The notes beneath the pieces were generated by a model, which was not told the DNA's origin, ran no database searches, and was given only the letters and a program-made list of their open reading frames with translations. This document shows positions 26,101-35,516 of a stretch of 64,000 bases of DNA, piece after piece. The stretch comes from Herbaspirillum sp. ST 5-3. Its GTDB lineage: Bacteria; Pseudomonadota; Gammaproteobacteria; Burkholderiales; Burkholderiaceae_D. Positions within the stretch are counted from its first letter, which is position 1. Each line of letters opens with the position of its first letter. The stretch covers positions 496,001-560,000 of the forward strand of contig NZ_STGI01000001.1 of assembly GCF_004804275.1 (NCBI RefSeq), read 5' to 3'. A program made the position numbers and the translations under genes.

Positions 26101-26838
26101 TCAGTCGTTCGGCTTGAACATCGGTGCGGAAGACATCAGCACCAGCCCGATCGCGAGCGGAATGGTGGCGGCAAAGCCGATATGCTTGAAGCCCATCGCG
26201 CCGACCACGCCGCCGCAAAAGAAGGACGTCACCAGCATCAGATGCACGCGCAGCTTGGTGCGATTGGCCAGGACATAGAAATCCCTGGCATCGCTGTCGT
26301 GCCGGTTCCAGTAAAACAGCTTGCCCAGCTCGATGCCGATATCGGTGACCAGTCCGGTTACATGGGTGGTGCGGATCTCGGCATTCGAAATCTTCGTCAC
26401 CAGGGCGTTCTGCAGGCCCATCACGTAGCACAGCAGCACCGCCGTCAGCGACAGGTTGACGAATTCGTGCATCTGCAGGTTCGCGCCCATCAGCCCGAAC
26501 ACGAGCAAGAGTACGGCTTCGACCAGCAGCGGCGGCATGTAGATATTGCGGTCCGTATTGCGCTTTGAATAATTCACCATGATGGCGGTCGACGCCGCGC
26601 CGCCGGCGAACGACAGCACGGACAGGAAAGCCGTGCCTACCACCTCGAGATTGCCGAGCACGAAAAAATCGGCGGCGGTGGACAGCATCCCCGTCATGTG
26701 CGAGGTGTACTGGCCGATGGCGAGAAACCCGCCGGCGTTGAGGGCGCCCGCCACAAACGCAAGCGAGACGCCGAGGTGCAGGTTGGCGCGCGCGGAACGT
26801 TCGGGAGCGGTTAAGGAAGCAAGATAATTGATCGGCAT
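26101..26838 (-). CDS. YoaK/DUF1275 family membrane protein
   Basis: This 245-aa protein has about six hydrophobic segments. It matches DUF1275 through VAGALNAGGFLAIGQYTSHMTG near the N-terminus and CYVMGLQNALVTKISNAEIRTTHVTGLVTDIG in the middle (shortened). The family is inner-membrane and its function is unresolved. The gene is isolated, with 89 bp to the plus-strand orphan and a long noncoding region upstream. Confidence 0.9.
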   Translation of the reverse strand: MPINYLASLTAPERSARANLHLGVSLAFVAGALNAGGFLAIGQYTSHMTGMLSTAADFFVLGNLEVVGTAFLSVLSFAGGAASTAIMVNYSKRNTDRNIYMPPLLVEAVLLLVFGLMGANLQMHEFVNLSLTAVLLCYVMGLQNALVTKISNAEIRTTHVTGLVTDIGIELGKLFYWNRHDSDARDFYVLANRTKLRVHLMLVTSFFCGGVVGAMGFKHIGFAATIPLAIGLVLMSSAPMFKPND

Positions 26839-27310
26839 GTGGGCTGACAGGGGGCAAGAGCGTTGTCGCGCACTAGCAGTGCTGTTGAAAAGTTACTGCG
26901 AGGCGACAAAAGTGTAAGCGTATCACTCTCTGCCGACTTTAGCCGCATTCGGCGCGCCCGTTGCGTGCGCGCGTTGGCCTGGCGCCGCTGCCGAAAAAAT
27001 GGAGTGGAGACTGCATTGTCACCGTATATCTCCACTCCAAACCTCAGGAGACACTGAGGAGAGACTGCATCTTGCATCGGGCCGGTCCACGGCGGGTGCG
27101 CAGGGTCGGCTCGCTGTGGGCAAAATGACCACGCAAGAAATGTATCAGTCCTCTAGCAATAGAAAATCCGGAAAGTCGTGCGCTCTATCTAAGAAGATTC
27201 AGCGGCGAGGCCTGAAAAACAGTCCGAAACCGAGGCATGCGGCCGGCGAACCCGCGCCGGGACTTGTATCGCTTGCGTTTTCGGCATGCGGCAGTCAGCC
27301 CCGGGACGAT
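26839..27310. other. Noncoding interval with paired palindromes
   Basis: No gene is seen in 472 bp. At 27001-27038 an 8-bp inverted repeat (GGAGTGGA with TCCACTCC) is followed by a 6-bp one at 27042-27059 (CCTCAG with CTGAGG). The word GAGACTGCAT occurs at 27007-27016 and again at 27061-27070. This may be a structured leader or an operator array for the YoaK gene. It does not match a riboswitch I know. Confidence 0.45.
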
Positions 27311-27844
27311 CTACTGCTTTTGCGGTTCCGGCTCCCTCGCCCGGCTGTTGTCGACCATGGTGAAGGCCGACAGGCACGCGGCCTTGAGTTCATGCGCAAA
27401 GATGGGCGCGAACAGGGTCTTGCTCTTCGACTTCGTCAGCCGCGCCTGCAGCGGCAGCAGGTAATTGCCGGCGGGATCATCCAAGCGTTGCCACTGCAGG
27501 CTATCGTTGTGCTTCCTGATTTCCACGCGCAGCCGCACCGGCGGCGAAGCGCGGCTGCTGACTGCGACCAGATTCGCCTTGCCATCCACGATGTCGCCCA
27601 TGAGCGAGGGCGCAGCACCTTCATCGATATTGGCCGCGCCTGCAGTCGCAAAGAAGTGCGCGCCGCAAAGCTTGTTGCCTTGCTGATGCAGTTCGAGCGT
27701 GAAATTCGAACACTTTCCCGACGCGCGCTGAACACCGGCGGGGCAGATCCAGGCCACCCACGCGCCGCTGAAGTCGGCATCTTCCGCCAAGGCGAAGGTG
27801 GCGGGAACAAGCATGAAGAGCGCAAGCAGGGAGAACGTTCGCAT
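27311..27844 (-). CDS. Hypothetical secreted protein
   Basis: This 177-aa protein has a clear signal peptide (MRTFSLLALFMLVPATFALA, then EDADF). The mature part reads FSGAWVAWICPAGVQRASGKCSNFTLELHQQGNKLCG near its N-terminus (shortened), with three cysteines, and resembles small periplasmic beta-rich proteins. No family name is assigned. The C-terminal 20 residues are charged and probably disordered (RAREPEPQKQ). It is preceded by about 210 bp without a gene. Confidence 0.65.
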   Translation of the reverse strand: MRTFSLLALFMLVPATFALAEDADFSGAWVAWICPAGVQRASGKCSNFTLELHQQGNKLCGAHFFATAGAANIDEGAAPSLMGDIVDGKANLVAVSSRASPPVRLRVEIRKHNDSLQWQRLDDPAGNYLLPLQARLTKSKSKTLFAPIFAHELKAACLSAFTMVDNSRAREPEPQKQ

Positions 27845-28053
27845 GATGATCGGCGGCAGTCAGGTGGCGTAAAATGGACATGATCCGCAAGATTTACCAG
27901 ACTCGCCCGAGCGGGCGCTTGAGAGTACGCAAACCTGCTTGCGGTCGGCTGCGCCCTCGCTTGAATGTGCCGCGGATGACAACCATGACAATATTGCAAC
28001 AAGCTTAAAGCTGCCGAAGGGAGGCCGGCTGGAACACGGCGTCGCCGACCGTA

Positions 28054-28809
28054 TCACTTCCCCATGTACTTCTTTCTAAGCTTGTCGGTCAATCCATCGG
28101 CGCGCACTTTCTCCAGCGCGTCGGAGAGCCGGCTGACAATCGCCGGATCGCTGTCCTTGCGCATGCCGAAGTAGTAGGCGTGGCTGTCGTCGACCAGTAT
28201 TTCCGGCACCAGCTCGGCGGGCTTGCGGCCGTACTTCTTCGCGTAAAAATACGCGGACCAGTCGAGCGCGAGGATCAGGTCGACCCGTCCGGCAAACAGC
28301 TTTTTCACGTTGCTTTCATCATTCTGCGTACCATCCAGCTCCTTCTGGAAGCTGAACCCGCGCCGAACGAGGGCCTTGGTGGCGGCCATTTCATAGACGG
28401 CGCCGATACGGTATTTGCGGGCATCGGCAAGCGTGGCGACGTGCACGTCCTTGCGCTGCTTCAGGCGGAACAGGAATATCTTGCGCGGGCTGATCGGTCC
28501 AATCCAGGCAAACAGCGGTTCGCGTTCCTCGGTCCTCACCAGGCTGTAGAGAATCGTGTCGGGACGCGCCAGCGTGGTGCGATAAGCGCGCGGCCACGGC
28601 AGCATGGTGATTGACAGTTCGAGGCCCGACTCCCTGGCCATCGCCTTCAGCAATTCGGTCGAGTAACCGGTGACGACGCCACCTTCCTTGTAATTCAGTG
28701 GCGGCAGGTCTTCGGTCAGCGCGACCAGTTCGGCCGCGCAGGCAGCACCGCTCAGCAACAGCGCGCCCAAGGCGCACGCAAGATGTCTGCTACGAAAAAT
28801 CGTCGACAT
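28054..28809 (-). CDS. Periplasmic solute-binding protein, SBP family 3
   Basis: This 251-aa protein has a signal peptide ending near GAACAAEL. Family 3 binding-protein features follow: LTEDLPPLNYKEGGVVTGYSTELLKAMARE near the mature N-terminus (shortened), and LFAGRVDLILALDWSAYFY later. No permease or ATPase gene is adjacent, so it may be an orphan receptor for a transporter or a signalling protein. The ATG preceded by GGAGGG was preferred over an upstream TTG. The C-terminus ends KLRKKYMGK. Confidence 0.85.
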   Translation of the reverse strand: MSTIFRSRHLACALGALLLSGAACAAELVALTEDLPPLNYKEGGVVTGYSTELLKAMARESGLELSITMLPWPRAYRTTLARPDTILYSLVRTEEREPLFAWIGPISPRKIFLFRLKQRKDVHVATLADARKYRIGAVYEMAATKALVRRGFSFQKELDGTQNDESNVKKLFAGRVDLILALDWSAYFYAKKYGRKPAELVPEILVDDSHAYYFGMRKDSDPAIVSRLSDALEKVRADGLTDKLRKKYMGK

Positions 28810-29044
28810 GTTGCCCTCCGGTGAAAGCAAACAGCGCAGGACGGTATCAATTGATCGGCTTCAATATCCTTGTCCAGTCGAATTGCCAACGGCCGTACGT
28901 GTGCGTGCGACATCGACCGCTTGCGGCCACAGGGAACTGCGCGGGAGCACGCATGCGGGAGCGGATTTCCACAGCCTCTCTCTGTCAGTGTAGACCCGAT
29001 TCCATCCAACAGAAGCCGGTTCGGCGGAAAGGCCGCGAGAGAGT

Positions 29045-29296
29045 CTATTTCACATTGAACCTGATCTTCAGCCAGCGTGCGACGCCGATGATGATCACAA
29101 TGCCGAGCAGATCGGCGAGCGCGCTCTGCTGTGTGACTTCAAAACCCGCGAGGCCTTTCAGGCCCGTGACAATCATCCAGGCGCTCAGCGCGGAAAGCGC
29201 AACACCGGTGATCGGTCCGGAATAATTTCTGGCGAACAGCGTCAGGAGATTCGGCTTCCTGGGTGTAGGCGGGATCGGATCAGATTGCTTGGTCAT
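29045..29296 (-). CDS. Small membrane protein, 83 aa
   Basis: This short protein has a Pro-rich cytoplasmic start (MTKQSDPIPPTPRKPN) and two hydrophobic segments (about residues 27-46 and 60-76), ending in a basic tail (RWLKIRFNVK). The start codon is preceded by AGGAG six bases upstream. A longer frame in the same phase is not supported. The family is unknown to me. Two membrane crossings are inferred from hydrophobicity. Confidence 0.6.
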   Translation of the reverse strand: MTKQSDPIPPTPRKPNLLTLFARNYSGPITGVALSALSAWMIVTGLKGLAGFEVTQQSALADLLGIVIIIGVARWLKIRFNVK

Positions 29297-29469
29297 CGAA
29301 TGCTCCTTGACTGCATGGTTCTGCGAAGCGATCCATCCTGTAAGCTCGCAGCGCGTTTTTGCTTGTCGAGTGGAAGTACTTGCGACAGGACGTTTTATTC
29401 CTGGCAAACAGAATGGACCGGTTCGCTCGCCTCGACATCGAGGCAAGTTGTGTGAAAAACACTGGCGCA

Positions 29470-29504
29470 GCATGGTCATCCTCGCGGCTGCAGGATGACC
29501 ATGC
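29470..29504 (-). terminator. Hairpin terminator of the secreted hydrolase gene
   Basis: A perfect 13-bp stem with a nine-base loop lies eight bases after the hydrolase stop on the minus strand. A run of five T follows about 15 bases later, so termination is plausible but the U tract is not adjacent. Confidence 0.55.
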
Positions 29505-29511
29505 CGCGAAG

Positions 29512-30816
29512 TCAGGGACCGGCAACAGCGGCTGTCGTGGCGGTGGTCGGCGCTGCCGCGGTGATTGCAGCGGCAGCGGGAGCAGGCTGATCGGGAACGC
29601 TGGTCACGGCCGGACTTGCAGCAGTGGCCATGACCGGATGCTGCTCGTCGGTCCACACAACGTGGTTATCGACCGCATACAGCTTGCACGGGACATTGCT
29701 GTGCATCTGGCAATCGGAGAGCGCCTGCTCTACCGGATCATCGCCATCCTCGGCCCAGCTCCACGCACCGGTCGGCGAGACCGCGAAGGCGCGCGGATAA
29801 GACTTGCCGAGAAAGACACGATACTGCTCGCGTGCGCCGGACTTCAGGAAGGGAATCGCCTCGACATTGTCGATGGCGGCGTACTCATGCGCGGGCACCT
29901 TGATTTCGTCATCCAGTGCGAGCACCTGCTGGGTCGGCATGCCGAGTTCCTTGAGGAATTTCTCCGTCTCCGGCCACCAGATCTTGACGCCGTCGCGGCT
30001 TGCGCTCATGCCGTGCGCATCCTTCTTGAAGGGGCCGTAGGCCACCAGCTTGGCATGTCCGCCGGCCTGGTTGTAGGCGCTATAAAGGCGCGCCGCCAAA
30101 TCCGGGCCGAAGTGATGATCGTTCTCGCCATAGAACCAGATGCTCGGCAGCGTGGTTTTCGCGCCATAGGTCGCGAACGCCTGCACCAGCGACTGCTGCC
30201 AGCGGCAATCGCCGCCGTGCATCTTCAGGCCGCCCGCGAAATTGATCAGGCCGCGCACGCCGGGAAACTGGCGTGTGCCGAAAGCGAGTGCAGTCAAGCC
30301 GCCATACGACTGGCCTGCGATAACGATGTGTTCGCGGTCCACCCAGCTTTGCGCACGCAGGTATTCCAGCGTGCCCTGCAAATCGTCGGCCTGGGTTTGG
30401 CCGTGCGCGGTCATGTCGCAGCCCGGATCGATATACTCGCCGGTCGACTTCGAAAAGCCTTTGCGCATCGGAACGACAACGGCGTAACCGCGCTTGACGA
30501 ATTCGCGGCTCAGCACGACGAAGCGGTCACGATGTTGTGCATGCGGATTGCCGAGCGCCTTGCCGTGATTCATGATCACCAGCGGGAACGGGCCATTGCC
30601 CGGCGGTTTGAAAATCGTGGTTTCCAGTTCGACCGTCGCGCCGCCGGAAACAACGGGGATCATGACGACTTGCTCATTGAGAGCGGCGTCGAGCACGACG
30701 GCTTCGGCGGGAGTGGTGCTGGCCAGCAAGCTTGAGGCGAAAATCAGAATGCCCAGAACAACGGATCGGGTCCAGGTTTTCTTCGCGTGGGGTTTCTGTA
30801 CAAATAAGCCTGTCAT
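29512..30816 (-). CDS. Secreted dienelactone-hydrolase-like alpha/beta hydrolase
   Basis: This 434-aa protein has an N-terminal membrane/signal segment (about residues 16-38). An alpha/beta hydrolase domain follows with the nucleophile motif IAGQSYGG near residue 170, an oxyanion-side motif VIMNHGKALG near 80, and an acid/His part around WFYGENDHHFG and KDAHGMS. The last 45 residues are Ala/Thr/Pro-rich and probably disordered. It should act outside the cytoplasm on esters or short peptides; the substrate is unknown. A hairpin terminator follows, and the gene stands alone. Confidence 0.85.
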   Translation of the reverse strand: MTGLFVQKPHAKKTWTRSVVLGILIFASSLLASTTPAEAVVLDAALNEQVVMIPVVSGGATVELETTIFKPPGNGPFPLVIMNHGKALGNPHAQHRDRFVVLSREFVKRGYAVVVPMRKGFSKSTGEYIDPGCDMTAHGQTQADDLQGTLEYLRAQSWVDREHIVIAGQSYGGLTALAFGTRQFPGVRGLINFAGGLKMHGGDCRWQQSLVQAFATYGAKTTLPSIWFYGENDHHFGPDLAARLYSAYNQAGGHAKLVAYGPFKKDAHGMSASRDGVKIWWPETEKFLKELGMPTQQVLALDDEIKVPAHEYAAIDNVEAIPFLKSGAREQYRVFLGKSYPRAFAVSPTGAWSWAEDGDDPVEQALSDCQMHSNVPCKLYAVDNHVVWTDEQHPVMATAASPAVTSVPDQPAPAAAAITAAAPTTATTAAVAGP

Positions 30817-31139
30817 AGATCCGATACACGTCGAATGTTGAACACACCGGCCCGCGTGGCGAACCGCCGGCGTGCTGCTTCAAAACTCTTGATGCAGCAC
30901 AAGTGTTGCCCATTCTAAATACCGGTTTTCCAGGACTCAATATGCGTTTATGCAACTCGGAAACATTTTTTTACGAAACTGTTGTATGCCCGAAAGCTTT
31001 ATGCAGGCTTGTTGCTCGAACGTTAAGGAATTGTGCTGGCGCCATGTCTGGCATGCACTACACTTTATTTGCGGTAACGCGCAACCTTTGTGATGACGAG
31101 GAGTCAATAGCTCACACCCGTTCTTAAAAGGATGTCACT
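30817..31139. other. Intergenic region between divergent genes
   Basis: These 323 bp separate the divergent hydrolase and DUF6139 genes and should contain both promoters. A/T-rich runs occur at 30955-30975. I see no gene or clear repeat. Confidence 0.45.
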
Positions 31140-31391
31140 ATGAAAGTTGATGTGTACAAACGCCCTGATCAGGGAGGCCGGTTTTCTTATCTGGCAGTGC
31201 CCGAAGGACGACCGATTCCGGAAGAAGCAACCAATACCGATTGGGAAACGGCCGAGCACAATATCGACCTCGATGAAAACAACGAGCCGGTGCATGGCCT
31301 GTCGGCGGACGACGCGCTGCAGCAGATCACTGCAAAGGGTTACGCGATATCAAGTGTGAATAACAAGGTTCGGATCGGTCCGAATATTTGA
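31140..31391 (+). CDS. DUF6139-like small protein
   Basis: This 83-aa soluble acidic protein reads MKVDVYKRPDQGGRFSYLAVPEGR at the start (shortened), then EEATNTDWETAEHNIDLDE. From memory of small Burkholderiales families this fits DUF6139, whose role is unknown. The start follows AAAGGATG, a good binding site. It is isolated from its neighbours by more than 100 bp on both sides. Confidence 0.65.
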   Translation: MKVDVYKRPDQGGRFSYLAVPEGRPIPEEATNTDWETAEHNIDLDENNEPVHGLSADDALQQITAKGYAISSVNNKVRIGPNI

Positions 31392-31504
31392 TGACATGCC
31401 GGCCCGTCCCAGCGGCCGGCGAAGGGCGTCTCACATGCGCACGGCACCAGCTCTGGTCGCCGTGCCAGCTTTCATCCATCGAAATGACAACATAGCGCGC
31501 ATCG

Positions 31505-32323
31505 CTATCTCAAGCCTTCATGCGCGGCTCCCGCCGTCCACCCCTCGACCGGATCGATCTCCAAAGGCAAGCCGTAATGCGGTCTGCGCGCCGCCCATGC
31601 TGCGGCCACCGCGCACAAGACCGCATCCAGCCAGTCGGCAGTGCCATCTTCCGCCAGCGTTCGCCGCAAGGACTTCTTCAATTGCAGGGTGACGCCCAGC
31701 GGATGCGTGCCCTCTTCCAATGCCTTGATGATCGTCTCTCGCGCGGCGCGCCGATCCGGCGTTTGCCTGGCCTTTTCGTCGCTCTTGTAGGAAGCACGCG
31801 TGACCGCACGCGCCACCAGCCCCGGATAACCCTCAAGCGCAATACGTTGCGGATCGCCCGCATGCAGCCCGAACACGGTAACGCCGGCACGCAGCAAGCG
31901 CCGGGTTCCTTCATGAAACATATACGCCACCGGAGGATTGACCCACTTCATTGACGGACTCGACCCTGCCGGCCCATCCGTGACGCGATGCGCGAACTTG
32001 TTGCCGACCGGGCGCGCGTCGCAGAACGCCTTGAAGAGCGCGCGCAATTCTGCACGTGGTATCGCGGCGCAATGCGTGACAAGTTCCGCCCAGCTTAATG
32101 GCCAGCCAAGATGCTCCACCAGTTCGCGCGACAGGCCGAATGGAAAATCGAAGGCGCCGACCCACGGGCCGGGCTGCGCCAGCCAGTTTTCATACGAATC
32201 CCAGTCGGCATGCGCGACGATTTTGTCGATGCGCAGCACATCGCCCTCGCTGCTGCCGTGGGCGACGGTAATGGGTTTGGCGCGGCGGGGCGCGGAAGTG
32301 AAATCGACACCGATGATGTTCAT
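31505..32323 (-). CDS. DUF429 domain protein (predicted RNase H-like fold)
   Basis: This 272-aa protein begins MNIIGVDFTSAPRRAKPI, the first strand of the RNase H-like fold with its Asp. GAFDFPFGLSRELVEHLGWP (residues about 48-67) and ALEGYPGLVAR are typical DUF429 features. The C-terminal WLDAVLCAVAAAWAAR helix completes the domain. The family is predicted to act on nucleic acids, but its reaction is not known. A longer frame upstream overlaps the phospholipase gene and is rejected. Confidence 0.85.
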   Translation of the reverse strand: MNIIGVDFTSAPRRAKPITVAHGSSEGDVLRIDKIVAHADWDSYENWLAQPGPWVGAFDFPFGLSRELVEHLGWPLSWAELVTHCAAIPRAELRALFKAFCDARPVGNKFAHRVTDGPAGSSPSMKWVNPPVAYMFHEGTRRLLRAGVTVFGLHAGDPQRIALEGYPGLVARAVTRASYKSDEKARQTPDRRAARETIIKALEEGTHPLGVTLQLKKSLRRTLAEDGTADWLDAVLCAVAAAWAARRPHYGLPLEIDPVEGWTAGAAHEGLR

Positions 32324-32457
32324 GCCGGCAAGTTTAACGTGCGCGCGCCACTCCGTTCGGCAACTCTTTTCGTGCAGTTTTATTTTTTCAGGAATTATCT
32401 CGTGGCAAACGGATTCCAATGGTGGATACCAATAACAAATGGAAAGTTGGTGCAGCG

Positions 32458-33882
32458 ATGGATCGTTTGCATGAAAGCGCGAACCGCTTGAAACGTGGCG
32501 CATGGTTTCGCGTACTGGTGGTGGTTGCGCTGCTGGCGGCATGCGCCAGCCTCCCCGACGTCCACTATCTGCAAGAGCGTCAGCTTGGCACGCAGGATGC
32601 CACCATTGTCAGCGTGCGCGGCGAGCTGCCGGATGCGAAGAAGCAAGTGCTGCTCGACCGGATGGAGAACCGGGTCGGCCCCACCGACATCCTGTCGCGC
32701 CACATCGCGGCGGAGGAAGCGATCAGCGGCACGCCGCTGGTGGCGGGCAACAAGGTCACGCTGCTGGCCGACGGACCGATCACCATGCGCGCCATGATGG
32801 CGGCAATCCGCAATGCGCGCCATCACATCAATCTCGAAACCTACATCTTCGAAGACGATGAAGTCGGAAGCGCACTGGCCGATCTGTTGATCCGCAAGCA
32901 CGCAGCCGGCGTCACCGTCAATCTGATCTACGACAGCGTGGGCGCACTCGGCACGCCGCGTGAATTCTTCGACCGCATGCGCGAAGCCGGGATCCATGTG
33001 CTCGAATACAACCCGATCAATCCGGCCAATGCCAAAGGCGACTGGGAAATCAACCAGCGCGACCATCGCAAGCTGCTGGTAGTCGACGGCCATGTCGCAT
33101 TCACCGGCGGCGTCAACATCAGCAAGGTGTATGGCAAAAGCTCGCTCATCAAGAGCAAGCGCAGCAATCCACCACCCAAGGATGCCAAGGAAAATGCCTG
33201 GCGCGACACGCACATGCAGATCGAAGGGCCGGTGGTGGCGGATTTCCAGAAACTGTTTCTCGCCACCTGGCAGCGCGAAACCGGCGAAGCCCTGCCCGAC
33301 GCCATGTATTTTCCAACGCTCAAAGTCGAGGGCAAGGCACTGGTGCGCGCTATCGGCAGCACGCCCGACAAGGCGGATTACGCGATCTACAAGACCTACA
33401 TTTCAGCCTTCGCAAATGCCGACAAGACGATCCACGTGACCACCGCCTATTTCGTGCCCGACCGTCAGGTGGTGCAGGCGATGACGGATGCGGCGCGGCG
33501 CGGCGTGGACGTGCGCATCATCTTCCCCAGCCTGAGCGATGTGGGCATCATCCTGCATGCCGGCCGCTCCTTCTATGAGGAACTGCTGGCCGCCGGCATT
33601 CATGTGTATGAGCGCAAGGCTTACGTGTTGCACGCAAAAACCGCGGTGATCGACGGCGTGTGGTCCACCATCGGATCGACCAATCTCGATATCCGCAGCT
33701 TCCTGCACAACGATGAAATCAATGCGGTGGTGCTGGACGTGGATTTCGCGCAACGCATGGAAGACCTGTTCACACGCGACTTGCAGGACTCGGTGGAAAT
33801 CGATCCGGAGAAGTGGCGCCATCGCGGCTTCATGCAGCGTATGCGCGAGTGGGCCGCACGTGCGTTCCAGTACTGGCTGTAA
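32458..33882 (+). CDS. Phospholipase D/cardiolipin synthase-like lipoprotein
   Basis: This 474-aa protein has two HKD motifs (DHRKLLVVDG near residue 205, HAKTAVIDG near 395), each followed by GG/GS and Asn as in cardiolipin synthases (TGGVNIS, IGSTNLD). The N-terminus VLVVVALLAACASLP contains a lipobox with Cys about 30 residues in, so the enzyme is predicted to be lipid-anchored rather than to carry the usual membrane helices. It should swap head groups of phospholipids at the periplasmic side. The start is uncertain; an ATG 13 codons further upstream is also possible. Confidence 0.88.
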   Translation: MDRLHESANRLKRGAWFRVLVVVALLAACASLPDVHYLQERQLGTQDATIVSVRGELPDAKKQVLLDRMENRVGPTDILSRHIAAEEAISGTPLVAGNKVTLLADGPITMRAMMAAIRNARHHINLETYIFEDDEVGSALADLLIRKHAAGVTVNLIYDSVGALGTPREFFDRMREAGIHVLEYNPINPANAKGDWEINQRDHRKLLVVDGHVAFTGGVNISKVYGKSSLIKSKRSNPPPKDAKENAWRDTHMQIEGPVVADFQKLFLATWQRETGEALPDAMYFPTLKVEGKALVRAIGSTPDKADYAIYKTYISAFANADKTIHVTTAYFVPDRQVVQAMTDAARRGVDVRIIFPSLSDVGIILHAGRSFYEELLAAGIHVYERKAYVLHAKTAVIDGVWSTIGSTNLDIRSFLHNDEINAVVLDVDFAQRMEDLFTRDLQDSVEIDPEKWRHRGFMQRMREWAARAFQYWL

Positions 33883-34088
33883 GGTGGACGACACGCATCG
33901 ATCGATTCGATCAATGTGCACCGCTATTCCTGCCACTTTCCTTCCGCAGGATGCCGCGCCAAAAAAAGATCATGCTTGCCATTGATTTATGTAAATCGTA
34001 GCGAGCAGCAATCTTAATCATTCTCAAGCTTGAACCAAATTGACACTTTCGCATCACACTGGGCAATGGATTAAGGTGTTGGTGCGAA

Positions 34089-35516
34089 ATGAAATCATCG
34101 ATCAGTGGAGCGTTGCGCAACCACAAGTTGCGCGCGCTGGGAATGCTGTTCGCCCTGACATTGGCGACAGGTATTGCAACCACCGCGTGCGGCGGTGGAG
34201 GCGGAGCAACAAGCAGTGATGCAACGAACAGCAGTGCGGCAACGGCCCCGGCTCCGGCCAGCACGCGACTTGCCGCAGCAAGCGTTGCACGCGTGCTGGA
34301 AGTACCGCAAGCGCTCGCCGACGATCCCTTTGACCGGGAACGCGAGCTCACCGTCCCGCCCGGCTTCGGCGTCCGCCTGTGGGCACGCGTGCGCGGCGCG
34401 CGCTTCATGGCGCCGGCACCCAACGGCGACGTCCTGGTATCGGTGCCGAATTCGGGCAAGATCGTGTTGTTGCGCGAACGTGCCAACGACGTGCCGCAGA
34501 CCTTCGATTACGCCACGGGCCTGCACAATCCGCATGACATGGTGTTTCATCGCATTGGCGATGTCACCTATCTGTATGTCGCGGAATCGAATCGCATCAC
34601 GCGTTCGGTCTATCAAAACGGCGAGACCGCGAGCGGCGCGCGCGAAACCGTCGTCGCCGATCTGCCCGATGATTCCACGCCCGAACTGCAAGGCAGCTAT
34701 GGACACGAGTTGAAGAACATCGCTCTCTCGGCTGACCACAAGCTGTACGTCTCGATCGCTTCCACCTGCAATGCGTGCGTGTCGGATACCGTCAGCGACC
34801 CGGTGCGCGGCGCGATCTATCAGTACAGCGCCGACGGCAAGGACCGGTGGCTCTTTGCGCGCGGGCTGCGCAATGCGGAAGGGCTGGACTTCATTCCCGG
34901 CACCAACACGCTGTGGGCGGCGGTCAACAATCGCGATGAAATCCGCGTCCCGCTCGATGTCGACGTCAATGGCGACAAGGTGAGCGACCTTGGAGAAATA
35001 GTGCCGGCGTATGTCGATGAAAACCCGCCCGAACTCTTCACCTTCGTGCGCGACGGCGGCAACTATGGCTGGCCTTTCTGCAACGCTGTCCCGAATGCGA
35101 ACATGTCGAATCTCGACGTCTTGCCGGACTTCGAACTGAATGAAGGCGGCGCCGATTTCAATTGCGCCACGGTCGACCACGCATCCAAGGGCATACGCGC
35201 GCACTCGGCGCCGCTCGGCTTCAGCTTCCTGCATGCGAGCAATATCCCGGCCGACTATCGCAAAGGCGCTGCGGTGGCCCTGCACGGCTGCTGGAACTGC
35301 ACCAGCCTGCGCGCCGGCTACAAGGTCGTTTATTTTCCGTTTGACGACGCCGGCAATCCTGGCGCGGAAATCGATCTGGTCACCGGCTTCGTCACCGATT
35401 CCGAAAGCCGTGCGTTTTGGGGCAGACCGGTCGACATCATCCCGGATGGCAAAGGCAATCTGCTGATTTCGGATGATTACGCGGGAGCGATTTATCAGCT
35501 GTATCCGAAACCGTAA
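34089..35516 (+). CDS. Sorbosone dehydrogenase-like beta-propeller lipoprotein
   Basis: This 475-aa protein has a signal sequence with lipobox (GIATTACGGGGG) and a Ser/Ala-rich linker to about residue 75. A six-bladed propeller of the glucose/sorbosone dehydrogenase type follows. Supporting motifs are LHNPHDMVFH, GLRNAEGLDFIPGTNTLWAA, VRDGGNYGWPFCN and DIIPDGKGNLLISDDYAGAIYQ. Such enzymes oxidise sugars in the periplasm using pyrroloquinoline quinone, but cofactor use is not proven here. Six cysteines may form disulfides. Its stop is directly adjacent to that of the CHRD gene on the other strand. Confidence 0.85.
   Translation: MKSSISGALRNHKLRALGMLFALTLATGIATTACGGGGGATSSDATNSSAATAPAPASTRLAAASVARVLEVPQALADDPFDRERELTVPPGFGVRLWARVRGARFMAPAPNGDVLVSVPNSGKIVLLRERANDVPQTFDYATGLHNPHDMVFHRIGDVTYLYVAESNRITRSVYQNGETASGARETVVADLPDDSTPELQGSYGHELKNIALSADHKLYVSIASTCNACVSDTVSDPVRGAIYQYSADGKDRWLFARGLRNAEGLDFIPGTNTLWAAVNNRDEIRVPLDVDVNGDKVSDLGEIVPAYVDENPPELFTFVRDGGNYGWPFCNAVPNANMSNLDVLPDFELNEGGADFNCATVDHASKGIRAHSAPLGFSFLHASNIPADYRKGAAVALHGCWNCTSLRAGYKVVYFPFDDAGNPGAEIDLVTGFVTDSESRAFWGRPVDIIPDGKGNLLISDDYAGAIYQLYPKP

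Noticed and set aside
26839-27310. A glycine riboswitch in the palindromic gap
   Set aside because: The GGAGAGAC-like start is present but the conserved GCAA, GGAC and CUCAGG core order of that riboswitch is not.
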